Source: Defluviicoccus sp. (GTDB lineage: Bacteria; Pseudomonadota; Alphaproteobacteria; Rhodospirillales; Defluviicoccaceae). Taken from it: 64,000 bases of DNA. The stretch covers positions 62,001-126,000 of the forward strand of contig JARSSM010000022.1 of the NCBI GenBank assembly GCA_029624735.1, read 5' to 3'. The translations under genes and the position numbers were made by a program. How positions within the stretch are numbered: position 1 is the first letter of the stretch; each line of letters begins with the position of its first letter. Below the pieces are notes generated by a model. The model worked only from the letters and a program-made list of their open reading frames with translations, was not told where the DNA came from and made no database searches. Positions 43,934 to 52,801 of this stretch are shown piece after piece.

Positions 43934-44824
43934 ATGCGTTTCGATCTGGCCGACCTGCGGCTCTTCTTGCATGTCGCCGAGGCGCGCAGCATCACCCATG
44001 GCGCCGAGCGGTCGAACCTGGCCTTGGCCTCTGCAAGCGCGCGCATTCGGGGCATGGAGGCAACGCTCGGCGTTCCGCTCTTGGTGCGCGATCGCCGCGG
44101 AGTGTCGTTATCGCCGGCAGGTCAGAACCTCATCGAGCACGCACGGCTCATCACCCAGCAGGTTGAGCGGATGCGGGGCGATCTCAGCTCTTTCGCGCGC
44201 GGGCTGTCGGGCAGCGTGCGGCTGCTCTCGAATACGGCGGCACTCAGCGAGCATTTGCCGAAAGTGCTCGCCCGCTTCTTGGCCGCCAACCCGACGATTA
44301 GTCTCGACGTGGAGGAGCGCGAGAGCGCCGACATCGCCGCTGCGCTCGGATCAGGGGCAGCCGATGTGGGGATCGCCTCGGCGGCCGCTTTGCCCGACAC
44401 GATCGAGCAGTTCCCCTTTCGGGATGACGTCCTCGTCCTGGTCGTGCCGCAAGCGGATTTCATCGGGCGAAAGCGATCGCTCACGTTGACGGAGCTTATC
44501 GACCGCCCCTTTATCGGTCTGCCTCGCGAGAGCGCGCTTCAGCGGCATATCGCTCGCCATGCCGCACACCTCGGCGCAACCCTGAACGTCCGGGCGCGTG
44601 TGACCAGCTTCGAGGCCATCTGTCGGCTGGTCGAGAGCGGCGCCGGCGTCGGGATTGTTCCCGAAGTTTCGGCGCGGCGCTACCGTCGCAGCATGCGGAT
44701 TGAGGTCGCGAAGTTAAGTGAGCCGTGGGCGAAGCGACGTTTGTCGATCTGTGTCAGACGCCTCAGTACCTTGCCTGTGCCAGCGCAGCGCTTGGTCGAG
44801 CACCTGCGGGCGGCGGCTGAATAG
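43934..44824 (+). CDS. LysR-family transcriptional regulator
   Basis: 296 aa. HTH segment MRFDLADLRLFLHVAEARSI, then ASARIRGMEATLGVPLLVRDRRG, followed by the substrate-binding domain. AGGAGG lies 7 bp before the ATG. Divergently paired with the TauE-like permease, which is its probable target. The ligand is unknown, possibly the transported anion. Confidence 0.9.
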   Translation: MRFDLADLRLFLHVAEARSITHGAERSNLALASASARIRGMEATLGVPLLVRDRRGVSLSPAGQNLIEHARLITQQVERMRGDLSSFARGLSGSVRLLSNTAALSEHLPKVLARFLAANPTISLDVEERESADIAAALGSGAADVGIASAAALPDTIEQFPFRDDVLVLVVPQADFIGRKRSLTLTELIDRPFIGLPRESALQRHIARHAAHLGATLNVRARVTSFEAICRLVESGAGVGIVPEVSARRYRRSMRIEVAKLSEPWAKRRLSICVRRLSTLPVPAQRLVEHLRAAAE

Positions 44825-44953
44825 TCGGGTTAGCGTCAACGGGTTAGTGAGTCGCGCGCCAGCGCGAGCGACAACCTCATCCGCGGGATAGCCATGGGAT
44901 AGCCAAGACCACGCGCGGTATATGGCGTTTCCAGCTAACTCTTTGTTTTTATT

Positions 44954-45029
44954 GGCGCGCCCGAGAGGACTCGAACCCCTAACCTTCTGATCCGTAGTCA
45001 GATGCTCTATCCATTGAGCTACGGGCGCA
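44954..45029 (-). tRNA. tRNA-Arg (ACG anticodon)
   Basis: 76 nt on the minus strand. The acceptor stem GCGCCCG pairs with CGGGCGC, the D-arm is AGCTCAATGGATAGAGC, the anticodon loop is CTACGGA (anticodon ACG, inosine-modified to read CGU/C/A), and the T-loop is GGTTCGAGTCC. The CCA end is encoded (44956-44954). No integrase lies nearby. Confidence 0.95.
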
Positions 45030-45197
45030 TTGGCATGGCCGCAGCATGACCGCTGCGGCGGCAGGAACAACGACACTACTCCAATGCAGGGGCCGCCCGC
45101 AAGCATGAGGCGACAGCGCAAGCGGGCTCGAAGCCGGCCGCGCGGCATGGTAAAGGGGATCGGCAGCGCGGCATTGATCCGATTGGCGGAGGGAAAC

Positions 45198-45674
45198 ATG
45201 GGCGGGCTGGCGGCGGCGAACAAGGTTCACTCCACCTCCTGGCACGAGATGCACCGCGAGGCGACCGACCTCGGGCTGCGTCTGAAGCCGCTCGGGCCCT
45301 GGGCCGGGATCTGCGCCATCAGCCGCGGCGGGTTGGTGCCGGCCGCCGTCATCGCCCGTGTGCTCGACATCCGCAGCGTCGAAACGATCTGCCTTGCCAG
45401 CTACGACGGCCGCGTCAAGGGGCCCATCTCGGTTCTCAAAGCGGCGCCAGCCGCACTTGGTGACGGTGCCGGCTGGCTCCTCATTGACGACGTCGCCGAT
45501 TCCGGCGCCACCGCCGAGGCGGCGCGGCGGATGTTGCCGCAGGCGCACTATGCCACCCTCTACGTCAAGCCGGCGGGCCGGTCTTTCGTCGACAGCTTCG
45601 TGCGTGAGGTCGCCCAGGACGTCTGGATCGACTTCCCCTGGGACCGCGACCCGGCCAAGCCGTCGAGCACGTGA
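45198..45674 (+). CDS. gpt: Xanthine/guanine phosphoribosyltransferase
   Basis: 158 aa. PRPP-binding motif LLIDDVADSGATAEAARR (near 95-112), N-terminal HSTSWHEMHREATDLG, and C-terminal WIDFPWDRDP, matching Gpt enzymes that salvage xanthine and guanine to XMP and GMP. The ATG at 45198 has GGAGGG 7 bp upstream. A broken copy of its 3' half lies at 47226-47382. Confidence 0.87.
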   Translation: MGGLAAANKVHSTSWHEMHREATDLGLRLKPLGPWAGICAISRGGLVPAAVIARVLDIRSVETICLASYDGRVKGPISVLKAAPAALGDGAGWLLIDDVADSGATAEAARRMLPQAHYATLYVKPAGRSFVDSFVREVAQDVWIDFPWDRDPAKPSST

Positions 45675-45794
45675 ACATTCGCCCGGTCGGGCAGCCCCAT
45701 TGCAGGGCCGCCAGGCGCACGCGGTCTTCAGGAGGTTCCAAAGTCCCCCTCCCCCAGGGGGACACGCTGGATTGTTCAGGCGATCGAAGTGCGA

Positions 45795-46259
45795 TCACCC
45801 ATTGCCGAAAGCTTTGAGTGTTCCCGGTTCGCGCAGCATCTTGTCGACCTCGCCGGCATGCTGTTCCTCCTCGGCGATCATCGTCCGCGCGTACTCCTCG
45901 AGCATGATCGAGCGGTCGGCAACGCAGCCAAGGAGTTCCTCGTACAGGCCGCGGGCGTAATCCTCGTGAGCCAGCGATTCCCTCAAGATATCGCCTATGT
46001 CGTGCTTGTGCGTCTCCAGGAGATCGCCGATACCGAGCGACGGATGCCCGCCAAGGTGCGTCACCAGCTCGCCGGCCTGATCGGCGTGAAGGAGCCCTTC
46101 CGCCGCCTGCTCCCGCAGCCACTTGACGATCGGGATCCGTCCAAACCCGAACACCATCAGTGAATAGTGCGTATAGCGGACGACACCTGCGAGCTCGGCC
46201 TCCATGATCTTGTTGAGGATGGCGATCGCCTGGTCTTTTTCGGCGCTGGTTAGCGGCAT
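45795..46259 (-). CDS. Bacterioferritin-family iron storage protein
   Basis: 154 aa. Ferritin-like four-helix protein with EAELAGVVRYTHYSLM in helix A, LLHADQAGELVTHLGGHP in helix B, and IAEEEQHAGEVDKML in helix D supplying the di-iron ligands. The position normally held by the heme-ligating Met appears to be Leu, so it may lack heme, like Dps-like bacterioferritins. Last gene of a minus-strand unit that begins behind a Fur-like box at 47097. Confidence 0.85.
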   Translation of the reverse strand: MPLTSAEKDQAIAILNKIMEAELAGVVRYTHYSLMVFGFGRIPIVKWLREQAAEGLLHADQAGELVTHLGGHPSLGIGDLLETHKHDIGDILRESLAHEDYARGLYEELLGCVADRSIMLEEYARTMIAEEEQHAGEVDKMLREPGTLKAFGNG

Positions 46260-46323
46260 GTCGGCTTCTCCGATTATAGGTTGAGGAAGGAAAGGTGTAA
46301 CGGCTGCGATCCTGGCGCGGGTG

Positions 46324-46521
46324 TCAGGGATGGCTGCGGCGGCGGCAGAGCGGCGCCGGGCCACCAAGAGCGGTGTTGCCACGAAAGGGAAGCCGGACCG
46401 CCGCTTGCTGACGCAGCGAACGGCGCCGCAGGGTGAGCGATTCTGCCGCTGCCACCAGAAGCTGGCCCAGCAGCCGCGGGTCAAGATTGCGCCAGATGAT
46501 CATCGTCTTGATTTCCTCCAT
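46324..46521 (-). CDS. 65-aa hypothetical protein in the bacterioferritin operon
   Basis: Begins MEEIKTMIIWRNLDPRLLGQ and is Arg/Leu-rich (LVAAAESLTLRRRSLRQQ), with a single Cys near the C-terminus. It starts 10 bp after the upstream gene's stop and ends 64 bp before bacterioferritin. No family is recognised. The frame is open and the spacing is operon-like, but it could be translated poorly or not at all. Confidence 0.45.
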   Translation of the reverse strand: MEEIKTMIIWRNLDPRLLGQLLVAAAESLTLRRRSLRQQAAVRLPFRGNTALGGPAPLCRRRSHP

Positions 46522-46531
46522 TGAGCAGGGG

Positions 46532-47071
46532 TCATTCGGCTGCGCGTGGCATCGCTTCCCACGCCCTGGCGCCTTCGAGCCAGGCCAGTTCGGATTCAAG
46601 CCGCAGCAGTTCGCAGCGCGCGTCCTGCAGCGCTGGGCCGGCCACGAGCGGCGACGAGGCATCGAGGCGCTTCAGAGACCGAATGGCCTCCTGGAACAGA
46701 TGCGCAAGGGCCTGAACCTGACCGCGCCGCTCGGGCTGCGGCAAGTAGTTGAGCAGGCAGACCTTGGCGCTCATGCAGGCGCGCGTGAAGCCGCCGTGTG
46801 AGGGTGGGCACGGCTTGCGCAGCAGCCGGCAGATCTGCAACCGGCCGGCTGCCGTCGTCTCCCACGTCGCGAGACCAGCAAGCGTTGGTTCGCCCGGCGC
46901 GAGCAGGCCTTCCTGCTGCGCGCGGTCGACGGCGAGGCGAATGACATCTCCGGTTGGCTGCCAATCCGTCGGCGCGATGTAGCGGGCGATGGCGACGATT
47001 TCCGTGACCGTGGCAGGGCCGCTGTCAGCCGAGCCGAGGACGAGGAGAAGGGAGAGGTCGGAGGGGGTCAT
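46532..47071 (-). CDS. Winged-helix (PadR-like) protein heading the iron-storage operon
   Basis: 179 aa. Residues 1-75 look like a winged helix (SDLSLLLVLGSADSGPATVTE, RLAVDRAQQEGLLAPGE, TWETTAAGRLQICRLL). The C-terminal half (LLNYLPQPERRGQVQALAHLF onward) is helical, like PadR-type dimerisation helices ending LAWLEGARAWEAM. Two or three Cys lie mid-protein (CRLLRKPCPP). It could regulate the operon in response to metal or redox. The family assignment is tentative. A Fur-like box lies 26 bp upstream. Confidence 0.55.
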   Translation of the reverse strand: MTPSDLSLLLVLGSADSGPATVTEIVAIARYIAPTDWQPTGDVIRLAVDRAQQEGLLAPGEPTLAGLATWETTAAGRLQICRLLRKPCPPSHGGFTRACMSAKVCLLNYLPQPERRGQVQALAHLFQEAIRSLKRLDASSPLVAGPALQDARCELLRLESELAWLEGARAWEAMPRAAE

Positions 47072-47096
47072 GAGCAGGGCCGTTCGGTTCAGTGTT

Positions 47097-47115
47097 ACGA
47101 TTGATTATCATTTTC
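47097..47115 (-). promoter_or_regulatory. Fur-box-like site upstream of the bacterioferritin operon
   Basis: On the minus strand the 19 bp starting GAAAATGATAATCAATC match the classical Fur consensus at 14 of 19 positions, within an AT-rich island. It lies 26 bp upstream of the ATG at 47071, so it would overlap the promoter. Control by Fur, or by Irr as in other alphaproteobacteria, is inferred. Confidence 0.6.
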
Positions 47116-47225
47116 ATCTTTGCGCCAGATTCCCCTAGTTGTCAAGCGGGAAATGTCCGACTCTTTTTGTCAGACAATGAGTTAGCGGTCATGAACGCGC
47201 GAGTTGGGGGAGCTGTCGTGTTGGT

Positions 47226-47382
47226 TCGCGCCGCGGATGGTGGCGAAGGCGCGCGCTGGAACGCCCTTGCGTCAAGCCGGCCGGCCGTTCGTCGAAGGCT
47301 TCGCGTGAGCGGGCGCCCAGAGCGTTTGGATCGATTTCCCTGGGACCGCAACCCGACCCAAGCGGACCAGCGCGTGAGCGCC
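47226..47382 (+). pseudogene. Broken duplicate of the gpt 3' half
   Basis: The bases follow gpt 45521-45664 closely: GTCAAGCCGG, CGTTCGTCGA, GGATCGATTTCCCTGGGACC and ACCCGACCCAAGC align in order. Several single-base losses shift the frame, so no full protein is encoded. It lies between the Fur box and panC, about 1.7 kb from the intact gene, separated from it by the iron-storage operon. Confidence 0.65.
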
Positions 47383-47414
47383 AGCCCGAGGGCGGAAGTG
47401 AATCCGCAGATCGC

Positions 47415-48272
47415 CTAAGCCGGCAGGTCCGGCACCGGCACGTTGTCGATCAGCCGCGTCCGTCCCAGCCAAGCCGCCGCCAGCACCCGGCCGCGCCGCC
47501 TGCGGTCGGTCCAAGGCGCAAGCGTTTCGCCGTCGCGGACGGTGACATAATCGACCCGGCTGAAGCCGGCTGCCTTGAGGTCCACCATCGCCGCTTCGGC
47601 CCGCTGGGCGCTATCGGCACCGGCCGCGACATCGGCGGCGAGCCGGCTGATGACGCGATAGAGCGAAGGCGCGATCCGCCGTTCATCGGCCGAGAGGTAG
47701 GCGTTGCGCGAGGAGAGCGCGAGGCCGTCCACCTCCCGGATCGTCCGCCCCGCCTCGATCGTGAGCGGGAGATGCAGATCGGCTGCGAGGCGGCGGATGA
47801 CCAGGAGCTGCTGGTAATCCTTCTCGCCGAACAGGGCGACATCGGGCTGAACGAGGATCAGGAGCTTAGCGACGACGGTGGCAACGCCGGTGAAGAAGCC
47901 GGGGCGGAATTCGCCCTCCAACACATCGCCCAGTTGCGGCACGCTGACGCGGGTCAGGCTCCCGTCCGGATACATCTCCGCCACTTCGGGCGCGAACACG
48001 GCCGCGACGCCGGCGGCTTCCAGCTTGGCCAGGTCGCCTGCCTCGTCGCGTGGGTAGCGATCAAAATCCTCGCCCGGCCCAAACTGGGTCGGGTTGACGA
48101 ACAGCGTGACCAGCGCCACGGTCGAGAACGCGAGGGCGCGCTCGACCAGCGACAGATGGCCGGTGTGCAGGGCGCCCATGGTCGGCACCAGCCCCACCAT
48201 CTCCCCGGCCTTGCGCCAAGCCTGGCGCTGCTCCCGCAGATGGGCGATGGAGCGAATGACGATCATGGCCAT
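47415..48272 (-). CDS. panC: Pantothenate synthetase
   Basis: 285 aa. Signature motifs: GLVPTMGALHTGHLSLV, VTLFVNPTQFGPGEDF, ALFGEKDYQQLLVIR, and DGLALSSRNAYLS. The enzyme joins pantoate and beta-alanine with ATP to make pantothenate. It lies 36 bp downstream of panB on the same strand. Confidence 0.95.
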   Translation of the reverse strand: MAMIVIRSIAHLREQRQAWRKAGEMVGLVPTMGALHTGHLSLVERALAFSTVALVTLFVNPTQFGPGEDFDRYPRDEAGDLAKLEAAGVAAVFAPEVAEMYPDGSLTRVSVPQLGDVLEGEFRPGFFTGVATVVAKLLILVQPDVALFGEKDYQQLLVIRRLAADLHLPLTIEAGRTIREVDGLALSSRNAYLSADERRIAPSLYRVISRLAADVAAGADSAQRAEAAMVDLKAAGFSRVDYVTVRDGETLAPWTDRRRRGRVLAAAWLGRTRLIDNVPVPDLPA

Positions 48273-48308
48273 CCCCGTCCCCTTGTCGTTTGCGCGATAT
48301 GCTGCACC

Positions 48309-49157
48309 TCAGCCGCCGCTGCTCGGCTCCTTCGCCGGCTGCCGGGTCCCGAAGCAGTGTTCGAGCGTGGGAAAGCGCCGCGCGCGCACGTCATCGGCGT
48401 AGGCCTTGCCGGCCTCGGCGATGCCGCGGCCCAACTCGGCATAGCGGCGAACGAACTTCGGCTTAAACTCGGAAAACAGGCCGACCATGTCCTCGGTCAC
48501 CAGGATCTGGCCGTCGCAGGCCGGCGAGGCGCCGATGCCGATGGTCGGGATCGGCAGCGCTGCGGTGATCTGTGCCGCGACCGGCTCGACCGTTCCTTCG
48601 ATGACGGTCGCAAAAGCGCCCGCATCGGCAACGGCCTGACCATCCGCGATGATATCGGCCGCCTCCTTCTCGCCGCGGCCGAGCGAGCGGAAGCCGCCCG
48701 CAGTATTGACGGACTGCGGCAGGAGGCCGATGTGGCCGAGAACGGGAATGCCACGTTCGGCAAGGAAGCGAATGGTGTCTTCCATCTCCGTGCCGCCCTC
48801 GAGCTTGACGCCGGCACAGCCGACCTCCTTCATCACGCGGGCGGCATTGCGGAACGCTTCCTCCTTCGATTCCTGGTAGCTGCCAAACGGCATGTCGACG
48901 ATCACGCAGGCCCTGCGCGAGCCGCGCATGACCGCCTTGCCGTGGGCGATCATCATGTCGAGCGTGACGCCGAGCGTGCTTTCCATGCCGTAAAGCACCA
49001 TTCCGAGCGAGTCCCCGACCAGCAGCAGGTCGACGTTCTCGTCGAGCAGGACCGCGGTCAGCGAGGTGTAGGCGGTCAGGCAGACGACCGGCGTGTTCCC
49101 CTTCATCGCGCGGATCTGGGGACAGGTGATGCGCTTCGGTTTCGTCGCGACACTCAC
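48309..49157 (-). CDS. panB: 3-methyl-2-oxobutanoate hydroxymethyltransferase
   Basis: 282 aa. Family motifs: [66 protein letters not shown] and [14 protein letters not shown]. It makes ketopantoate, the first step of pantothenate synthesis. Upstream, 49158-49364 contains no gene. Confidence 0.95.
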   Translation of the reverse strand: MSVATKPKRITCPQIRAMKGNTPVVCLTAYTSLTAVLLDENVDLLLVGDSLGMVLYGMESTLGVTLDMMIAHGKAVMRGSRRACVIVDMPFGSYQESKEEAFRNAARVMKEVGCAGVKLEGGTEMEDTIRFLAERGIPVLGHIGLLPQSVNTAGGFRSLGRGEKEAADIIADGQAVADAGAFATVIEGTVEPVAAQITAALPIPTIGIGASPACDGQILVTEDMVGLFSEFKPKFVRRYAELGRGIAEAGKAYADDVRARRFPTLEHCFGTRQPAKEPSSGG

Positions 49158-49364
49158 AAGCGTGCTTCCTCAAAGGCTGGGGTGGCTGCCGTTCGCAGCG
49201 GCGGACTTTACTCCCTCGCCACCGCCAGGGCCAAGGGCTTCCGCTGCGCAAGCGACGCATGGCGGGTCGCGATTGCCGGCAACGTGGCTTGCTGTTAGGA
49301 CGTTTGGCGGAATCACGGTGCCGGCGGGCCTTGTTTATTGGTTGCTTGCCGGCAGGGAGGATCG

Positions 49365-50549
49365 ATGGGGACGCGCGACGACGCGCAAGCGCCGCAGCCG
49401 ACGGCAGCGGAAGCGGACCGGGGACCATTGGCGGCCCGCAGCAGCGGCCTTCTGCCGTCGCAGGAGATCCGGGCCCTGGTGACGGCCGGCGCGATTGCCG
49501 GCGTCGAGCCCATTGGCGAGGACCAGATCCAGCCGGCAAGCCTTGACCTTCGCCTCGATGCAGTCGCGCACCGGGTGCGCGCGAGCTTCCTGCCGGGAAG
49601 CGGGGCCACCGTCCTGCAACGCATCGACGAATTCGGGATGCATCGCTTCGAACTCGGCAGCGGCGCAGTGCTGGAGAAGGGCTGCGTTTACATCGTACCG
49701 TTGATGGAGAGCCTGAACCTCAAGGGCCGGCTCTCGGGCTTTGCCAATCCCAAGAGCTCGACCGGACGCCTTGATGTCTTTACCCGCTTGATCGCCGATC
49801 ACGGCGCGGTGTTCGACCAGGTCCCCGCCGGCTACCACGGTCCGCTTTACGCCGAAATCAGCCCGCGCACCTTTTCCATCGTCGTCCGCCGCGGCAGCCG
49901 GCTCAGCCAGCTGCGGTTGCGGCGGGGTTCGGCCGAAACGGGCGATAGCATGCTGAAACGGCTGCAGCGGGAGGTTCGCGTCGTCGATGCCGCCGAGGGC
50001 GCGGCCGACATCGACCAGGGGATCGCAGTCACGGTCGATCTCTCGAACGGGATCGGCGGCGGCATCGTCGGCTGGCGAGCCCGGCACCATACCGGCCTGA
50101 TCGACTTGAACCTCATCGACCATTACGAGGTGCGCGACTTTTGGGAGCCCGTTCGCGCCGACACCGATGGCGCCGTTGTGCTGAACCCCGGCGACTTCTA
50201 CATTCTCGCGTCCAAGGAAGCGGTGACCGTGCCGCCCGATCACGCCGCCGAGATGCGCGCCTACGATACCCGCGTCGGCGAGTTTCGCGTCCACTACGCG
50301 GGCTTCTTCGATCCTGGCTTTGGCTTCGCTGCGACCGGCGGCACAGGTTCACGCGCCGTCCTAGAGATCCGGTCGTTCGAGGTGCCGTTCGTCTTGCGCG
50401 ACGGGCAGCTGGTGGGACGGCTCGTCTACGAGCGGATGACAGAAACGCCTGATAAGCTCTACGGTACGCCTATCGGCTCGTCCTATCAGCGGCAGAGCCT
50501 GGCGCTTGCGAAGCAGTTCCGCCGTCCCGACATCGGCTCCTGTTCTTGA
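49365..50549 (+). CDS. dcd: Long-form 2'-deoxycytidine 5'-triphosphate deaminase
   Basis: 394 aa, about twice the length of E. coli Dcd, as is common in Alphaproteobacteria. It appears to be two fused dUTPase-fold halves: SLDLRLDAVAHRVRASFLPG and FANPKSSTGRLDVFTRLI in the first, and a second half with TGLIDLNLIDHYEVRDFWEP. It produces dUTP from dCTP for thymidylate synthesis. The ATG at 49365 has AGGGAGG upstream; an earlier ATG (49338) does not. Confidence 0.85.
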   Translation: MGTRDDAQAPQPTAAEADRGPLAARSSGLLPSQEIRALVTAGAIAGVEPIGEDQIQPASLDLRLDAVAHRVRASFLPGSGATVLQRIDEFGMHRFELGSGAVLEKGCVYIVPLMESLNLKGRLSGFANPKSSTGRLDVFTRLIADHGAVFDQVPAGYHGPLYAEISPRTFSIVVRRGSRLSQLRLRRGSAETGDSMLKRLQREVRVVDAAEGAADIDQGIAVTVDLSNGIGGGIVGWRARHHTGLIDLNLIDHYEVRDFWEPVRADTDGAVVLNPGDFYILASKEAVTVPPDHAAEMRAYDTRVGEFRVHYAGFFDPGFGFAATGGTGSRAVLEIRSFEVPFVLRDGQLVGRLVYERMTETPDKLYGTPIGSSYQRQSLALAKQFRRPDIGSCS

Positions 50550-50559
50550 AGGGGGGTCG

Positions 50560-50628
50560 ATGGCCGGTTACAGCGATAGCGACTCCGGTTACGATTACGG
50601 CAAGGCTGCCAAGGGCTATACGTTGTAA
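50560..50628 (+). CDS. Possible 22-aa Gly/Tyr-rich peptide
   Basis: Begins MAGYSDSDSGYDYGKAAKGY and ends TL. A very strong AAGGGGGG ribosome site lies 6 bp before the ATG, 10 bp after the dcd stop. The repeated GYxxS/GYxYG pattern is non-random in composition. There is no known homologue; it may be a chance ORF. Confidence 0.3.
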   Translation: MAGYSDSDSGYDYGKAAKGYTL

Positions 50629-50741
50629 GGGCTCGATTGCGGCCCGCGGGGGCATTGGACTCTCCTGTCTTCTGCGCGCATCTGCGAGGCACCAACCTGT
50701 CGGTGCGTATTAGACGCCTTGTGGTCGACTGAGCATTCGCG

Positions 50742-52199
50742 ATGGAACCTGTTTTTCTCTGTTTTGCGGTGGCGAGCGTAGTGTTGGGCCTCTTTCAGCC
50801 CGCCCTCATCTGCGCGCTCTCTCTCCACTCCTACAACTACGAGTCATACTTCGGCGGCAACGAGTGGATTGGCGCTCTTCTGATCACGCTGACGCCGGCA
50901 ATCGCGGTCATCCACCTGGTACTCAAGCAACGTCTACGCCTGCATGCAGTTGATATCTTGTTCGCGCTGTTCTCCGTCTGCTTCGTGATAATGGTCCTGC
51001 GCTCGTCGGATCCGGCGATCGGTGCGCCCCAAGTGTCGACGTTCGTGGTCGCAATTGCCGGTTTGTACTTGGCACCACGCGCGTTCTTCGGTCGGACGGA
51101 ATCGTACAAGAAGTTTATGATCCTGTTCGTCATCTCTTTTGTCGTCCAGGCGCTTTTGTTCTCGACCGTCGCCGAGCCGACGATCGAGGGTCACCTGGAA
51201 CGGACGTCGATCGGCGACGGCAATCCCGTCGGCTTCGGCCTGACGTTGAGCACCGCCTTGTGCCTCACGGTGTTTTGGATGCTATCGGAAAGGCCATGGT
51301 CGTTGCGGATACTGCGCATCCTCGACTGGCTGCTCGCAGCCGCCGCCTTTGCTGGCCTGATCTACGCTGCCAACCTGAACGGGACACGCGGCATCTTTGT
51401 CTCGGTGATCGGAGCGACGGTCCTGTTTCTGGCCTACCGGGTCTGGCGGCGGGTGGCCAGCCGATCATTGATGCTCGGATTTGGGGGCGCACTCGCCGTG
51501 CTGGTCCTTGTCGGTGGAACGATCGTCGGCATCGGCGAGATCGTCGCATCCCTTGAGCCGGAAACGATTAACGACCGCCTGCGCCATTTTGTGCTCTCGA
51601 TCGCCAACAACATCTGGCCGACGGAGGCCAATGAGGTCACAGGCGAACTGTCGGAGAGCCGAGAACACATCTTGGGCGTGGTGTGGGACCTCATCCGCGA
51701 GCAACCCATCCTGGGCGTCGGCCTGAACGGCGTTAAGATGGCGACAGTGGAGCGCGTCAATGAGGAGGCCTTCGCCCACAATCTGATCCTGGAGATGTGG
51801 GCGGAAGGCGGCGTCGTAACGCTCGCCGTCTTTCTAGCGATGGTGGGCTCGATCCTTCTATTTGGCCTTCGCCAAGTCACCGAACCGCGCACGGCGATGC
51901 CGTCAACGGTGTTTCTCGGCATGGCGACGGGCGCACTTCTGCATCAACAGGTCAGCGCAACGCTCCTGTTCGGCAAGGCTGCCTTTCTGGCACTGGGAGT
52001 TTTGGCGGCTGCAGAAGCCGTCCGCGCGCATCGGCTGAGCCACCACGAGCGCAATCGCACAGGTCGGCGGCGGCACAAGGGGCGCCATCGGAGCAGGCAA
52101 CCGCAGGTGGCAGTGGCAACGGCGGCGGCCGTTGCGCCGGAGCGCCCCGCCGCGGGCCCGGACGATCCTGCCAGCTCGCCCGGGGTCCCTTCGCGATAG
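50742..52199 (+). CDS. O-antigen ligase-like polymerase (WaaL/Wzy type)
   Basis: 485 aa. About ten to twelve membrane helices, with the large periplasmic loop (from roughly residue 265) containing LSESREHILGVVWDLIREQPILGVGLN, the O-antigen ligase signature region. The last ~60 residues are basic then Ala/Pro-rich and probably disordered in the cytoplasm. It is predicted to ligate or polymerise surface polysaccharide. No other polysaccharide genes are adjacent, so the substrate is unknown. Confidence 0.78.
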   Translation: MEPVFLCFAVASVVLGLFQPALICALSLHSYNYESYFGGNEWIGALLITLTPAIAVIHLVLKQRLRLHAVDILFALFSVCFVIMVLRSSDPAIGAPQVSTFVVAIAGLYLAPRAFFGRTESYKKFMILFVISFVVQALLFSTVAEPTIEGHLERTSIGDGNPVGFGLTLSTALCLTVFWMLSERPWSLRILRILDWLLAAAAFAGLIYAANLNGTRGIFVSVIGATVLFLAYRVWRRVASRSLMLGFGGALAVLVLVGGTIVGIGEIVASLEPETINDRLRHFVLSIANNIWPTEANEVTGELSESREHILGVVWDLIREQPILGVGLNGVKMATVERVNEEAFAHNLILEMWAEGGVVTLAVFLAMVGSILLFGLRQVTEPRTAMPSTVFLGMATGALLHQQVSATLLFGKAAFLALGVLAAAEAVRAHRLSHHERNRTGRRRHKGRHRSRQPQVAVATAAAVAPERPAAGPDDPASSPGVPSR

Positions 52200-52368
52200 A
52201 AGCTGTGCGAAGCCGGCGTCGCCCACGCCCTGGCGCGCCATCGTCGCCGCCATTGCTGCGTGACGGCAAGCGCACTGCCCCAGGGCCGAACGGCGACGCC
52301 CGCCGATCCGGCCGCCCGATCAAGCCGCAAGCGCTCCGCCTGCGGCGCCTGGGTTTGGAATTACTCCG

Positions 52369-52620
52369 TCAGCGCGTGATGGCGCCTGGTTCGCTGAGGC
52401 CGGCGCCGATTGTGGGAGCGCCGCCGGCAAGGGCCCGGTCCTCTTTCGCGCCCGTGGGACGCTTCACGTCCTGCTTGGTCTCCGGCGCCGTCTTGGTTGC
52501 CGCCGTCGGTTCGGTAAACCAGTCGAACGGCCACGCTGCGGCCACGCCGAAAAAGAGACTTATGAACACGACCGGCAACACGAATTCCGTCAACAGCTGT
52601 TTGCAAGAGGCCTTATTCAC
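52369..52620 (-). CDS. Small single-pass membrane protein of unknown function
   Basis: 83 aa from a GTG with AGAGGTGA upstream. One hydrophobic segment (LLTEFVLPVVFISLFFGVAA, about residues 9-28) is followed by WPFDWF and a Thr/Pro/Lys-rich tail. No family recognised. It is about 180 bp downstream of the M16 gene on the same strand. Confidence 0.45.
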   Translation of the reverse strand: MNKASCKQLLTEFVLPVVFISLFFGVAAAWPFDWFTEPTAATKTAPETKQDVKRPTGAKEDRALAGGAPTIGAGLSEPGAITR

Positions 52621-52801
52621 GGCTCACCTCTACCACCCGCAAGACGGCGCAACGCCGACCATCCTCACCCTTGATACGCGACCGCGCGCGGCCACGCTGT
52701 GATTGGCGTTACACTCGATAAGAAATAGCAGCAAAGTCGAGCATTGCGCAGTCCCCAACAGGGCCGCACCCACATCCATGCATCGCTGTTGCGGAAAAAG
52801 C

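Noticed and set aside
44954-45029. tRNA-Arg considered as an integration site (att)
   Set aside because: No integrase and no repeated tRNA 3' end within the window.
45740-45768. GTCCCCCT/AGGGGGAC hairpin between gpt and bacterioferritin
   Set aside because: Good stem but no T-tract on either strand, so not called a terminator with confidence.
47772-49298. 508-codon plus-strand frame across panC and panB
   Set aside because: PanC and PanB are both unambiguous on the minus strand; the long frame is a codon-bias artefact.
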